Source: Planctomycetota bacterium
GTDB lineage: Bacteria > Planctomycetota > PUPC01
Assembly: GCA_003559755.1 (NCBI GenBank)
Contig: PWKM01000311.1
Location: 1 to 5,253, forward strand
DNA length: 5,253 nt
Direction: 5' to 3'
The position numbers were made by a program, and so were the translations under genes. Below the pieces are notes generated by a model. That model did no database searches. It had not been told where the DNA came from and worked only from the letters and a program-made list of their open reading frames with translations. This document shows positions 4,900 through 5,253 of the stretch, in pieces; position 1 is the stretch's first letter, and each line of letters opens with the position of its first letter.

Positions 4900-5253
4900 A
4901 TGGACATCCTCGTTCAGCAATCGGAAATCAGCGGTACCGTCAGCATCCCGGGCTCCAAGTCGCACACGATCCGAGGACTCTTTTTCGGCGCCCTGGCCGA
5001 CGGAACGTCCATTCTCCGCCAACCGCTGGACTCGCTGGACACAAGGGCAGCCGTCTCCTGCTGCCGATCCCTGGGCGCGGAGATTGAACTCGGTGAGGCA
5101 TGGGCGGTCACCGGCACCGGTGGACGGCCCGAGGTCCCGCCGGACGTGATCGATGTCGCCAACTCGGGCACCACGCTGAACATCGCCCTGTCGACCGCCG
5201 CGCTGGCGGACGGTTATACGGTGTTTACCGGCGACGATCAGATTCGGCGACGA
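4900..5253 (+). CDS. aroA: 3-phosphoshikimate 1-carboxyvinyltransferase (EPSP synthase), N-terminal part
   Basis: 118 codons are visible from ATG 4900 to the right edge; about two thirds of the enzyme is missing. EPSP synthase joins shikimate-3-phosphate to PEP in the sixth step of the shikimate pathway. IPGSKSHTIRGL (16-27) is the N-terminal signature: Lys20, Ser21 and Arg25 match E. coli Lys22, Ser23 and Arg27. NSGTTLN (88-94) matches the NAGTAMR block, with Gly90 equal to E. coli Gly96, and GDDQIRRR (111-118) matches GEPRMKER, with Arg118 equal to Arg124. Unusual positions are Ile24 for Asn26, Asn94 for Arg100 and Ile95 for Pro101. A GGGAG ribosome-binding site lies 6 bases before the ATG. 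A pairing of STAS gene and aroA on one transcript is possible but not proven. Confidence 0.95.
   Translation, partial: MDILVQQSEISGTVSIPGSKSHTIRGLFFGALADGTSILRQPLDSLDTRAAVSCCRSLGAEIELGEAWAVTGTGGRPEVPPDVIDVANSGTTLNIALSTAALADGYTVFTGDDQIRRR

Noticed and set aside
1..5253. CRISPR arrays, insertion sequences, tRNA or rRNA genes
   Set aside because: No spaced direct repeats, transposase motifs, terminal inverted repeats or RNA gene signatures were seen on either strand.

Overview
The window is GC-rich and densely coded, with seven genes in two divergent groups. It looks like a Gram-negative bacterium, probably a planctomycete or a relative in the PVC group. This rests on a LolA-like periplasmic protein, a FabZ-type dehydratase, a planctomycete-style STAS protein and a polysaccharide-lyase/ceramidase-fold pair. 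The taxonomic guess is inference; there is no rRNA or other marker here.

Minus strand, read from about 4180 down to 1: a FabZ-type hydroxyacyl-ACP dehydratase (3700-4179), a LolA-like exported protein that starts on a GTG inside the dehydratase stop (2921-3703), and a PlsC-type acyltransferase 17 bases further on (2132-2905). These three look like one lipid/envelope operon driven by a good sigma70-like promoter at 4239-4267. Next, after 49 bases, comes a cytoplasmic protein with the neutral-ceramidase N-terminal fold (586-2082). After a further 83-base gap with its own possible promoter lies the start of a heparinase II/III-family protein (1-502), which runs off the left edge.

Plus strand, from about 4380 up: a small STAS-domain (anti-anti-sigma-like) protein whose best start is GTG 4453, then after 78 bases the N-terminal third of EPSP synthase, aroA (4900-5253), which runs off the right edge.

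The 273-base divergent intergenic region (4180-4452) is the most unusual part. It carries back-to-back promoters, a GC-rich hairpin whose 11-base loop is an exact complement of the ribosome-binding region of the STAS gene, and a palindrome over the STAS -35 box. The 12-base inverted repeat formed by loop and ribosome-binding site flanks the STAS promoter, so it could be a translational switch on a longer transcript or a pair of operators. The protein families are otherwise known. Several carry substitutions at normally conserved positions: a Cys in place of a zinc His in the ceramidase fold, Ala in the PlsC glycine motif, Asn for a conserved Arg in AroA, and Phe for Asp next to the STAS serine.
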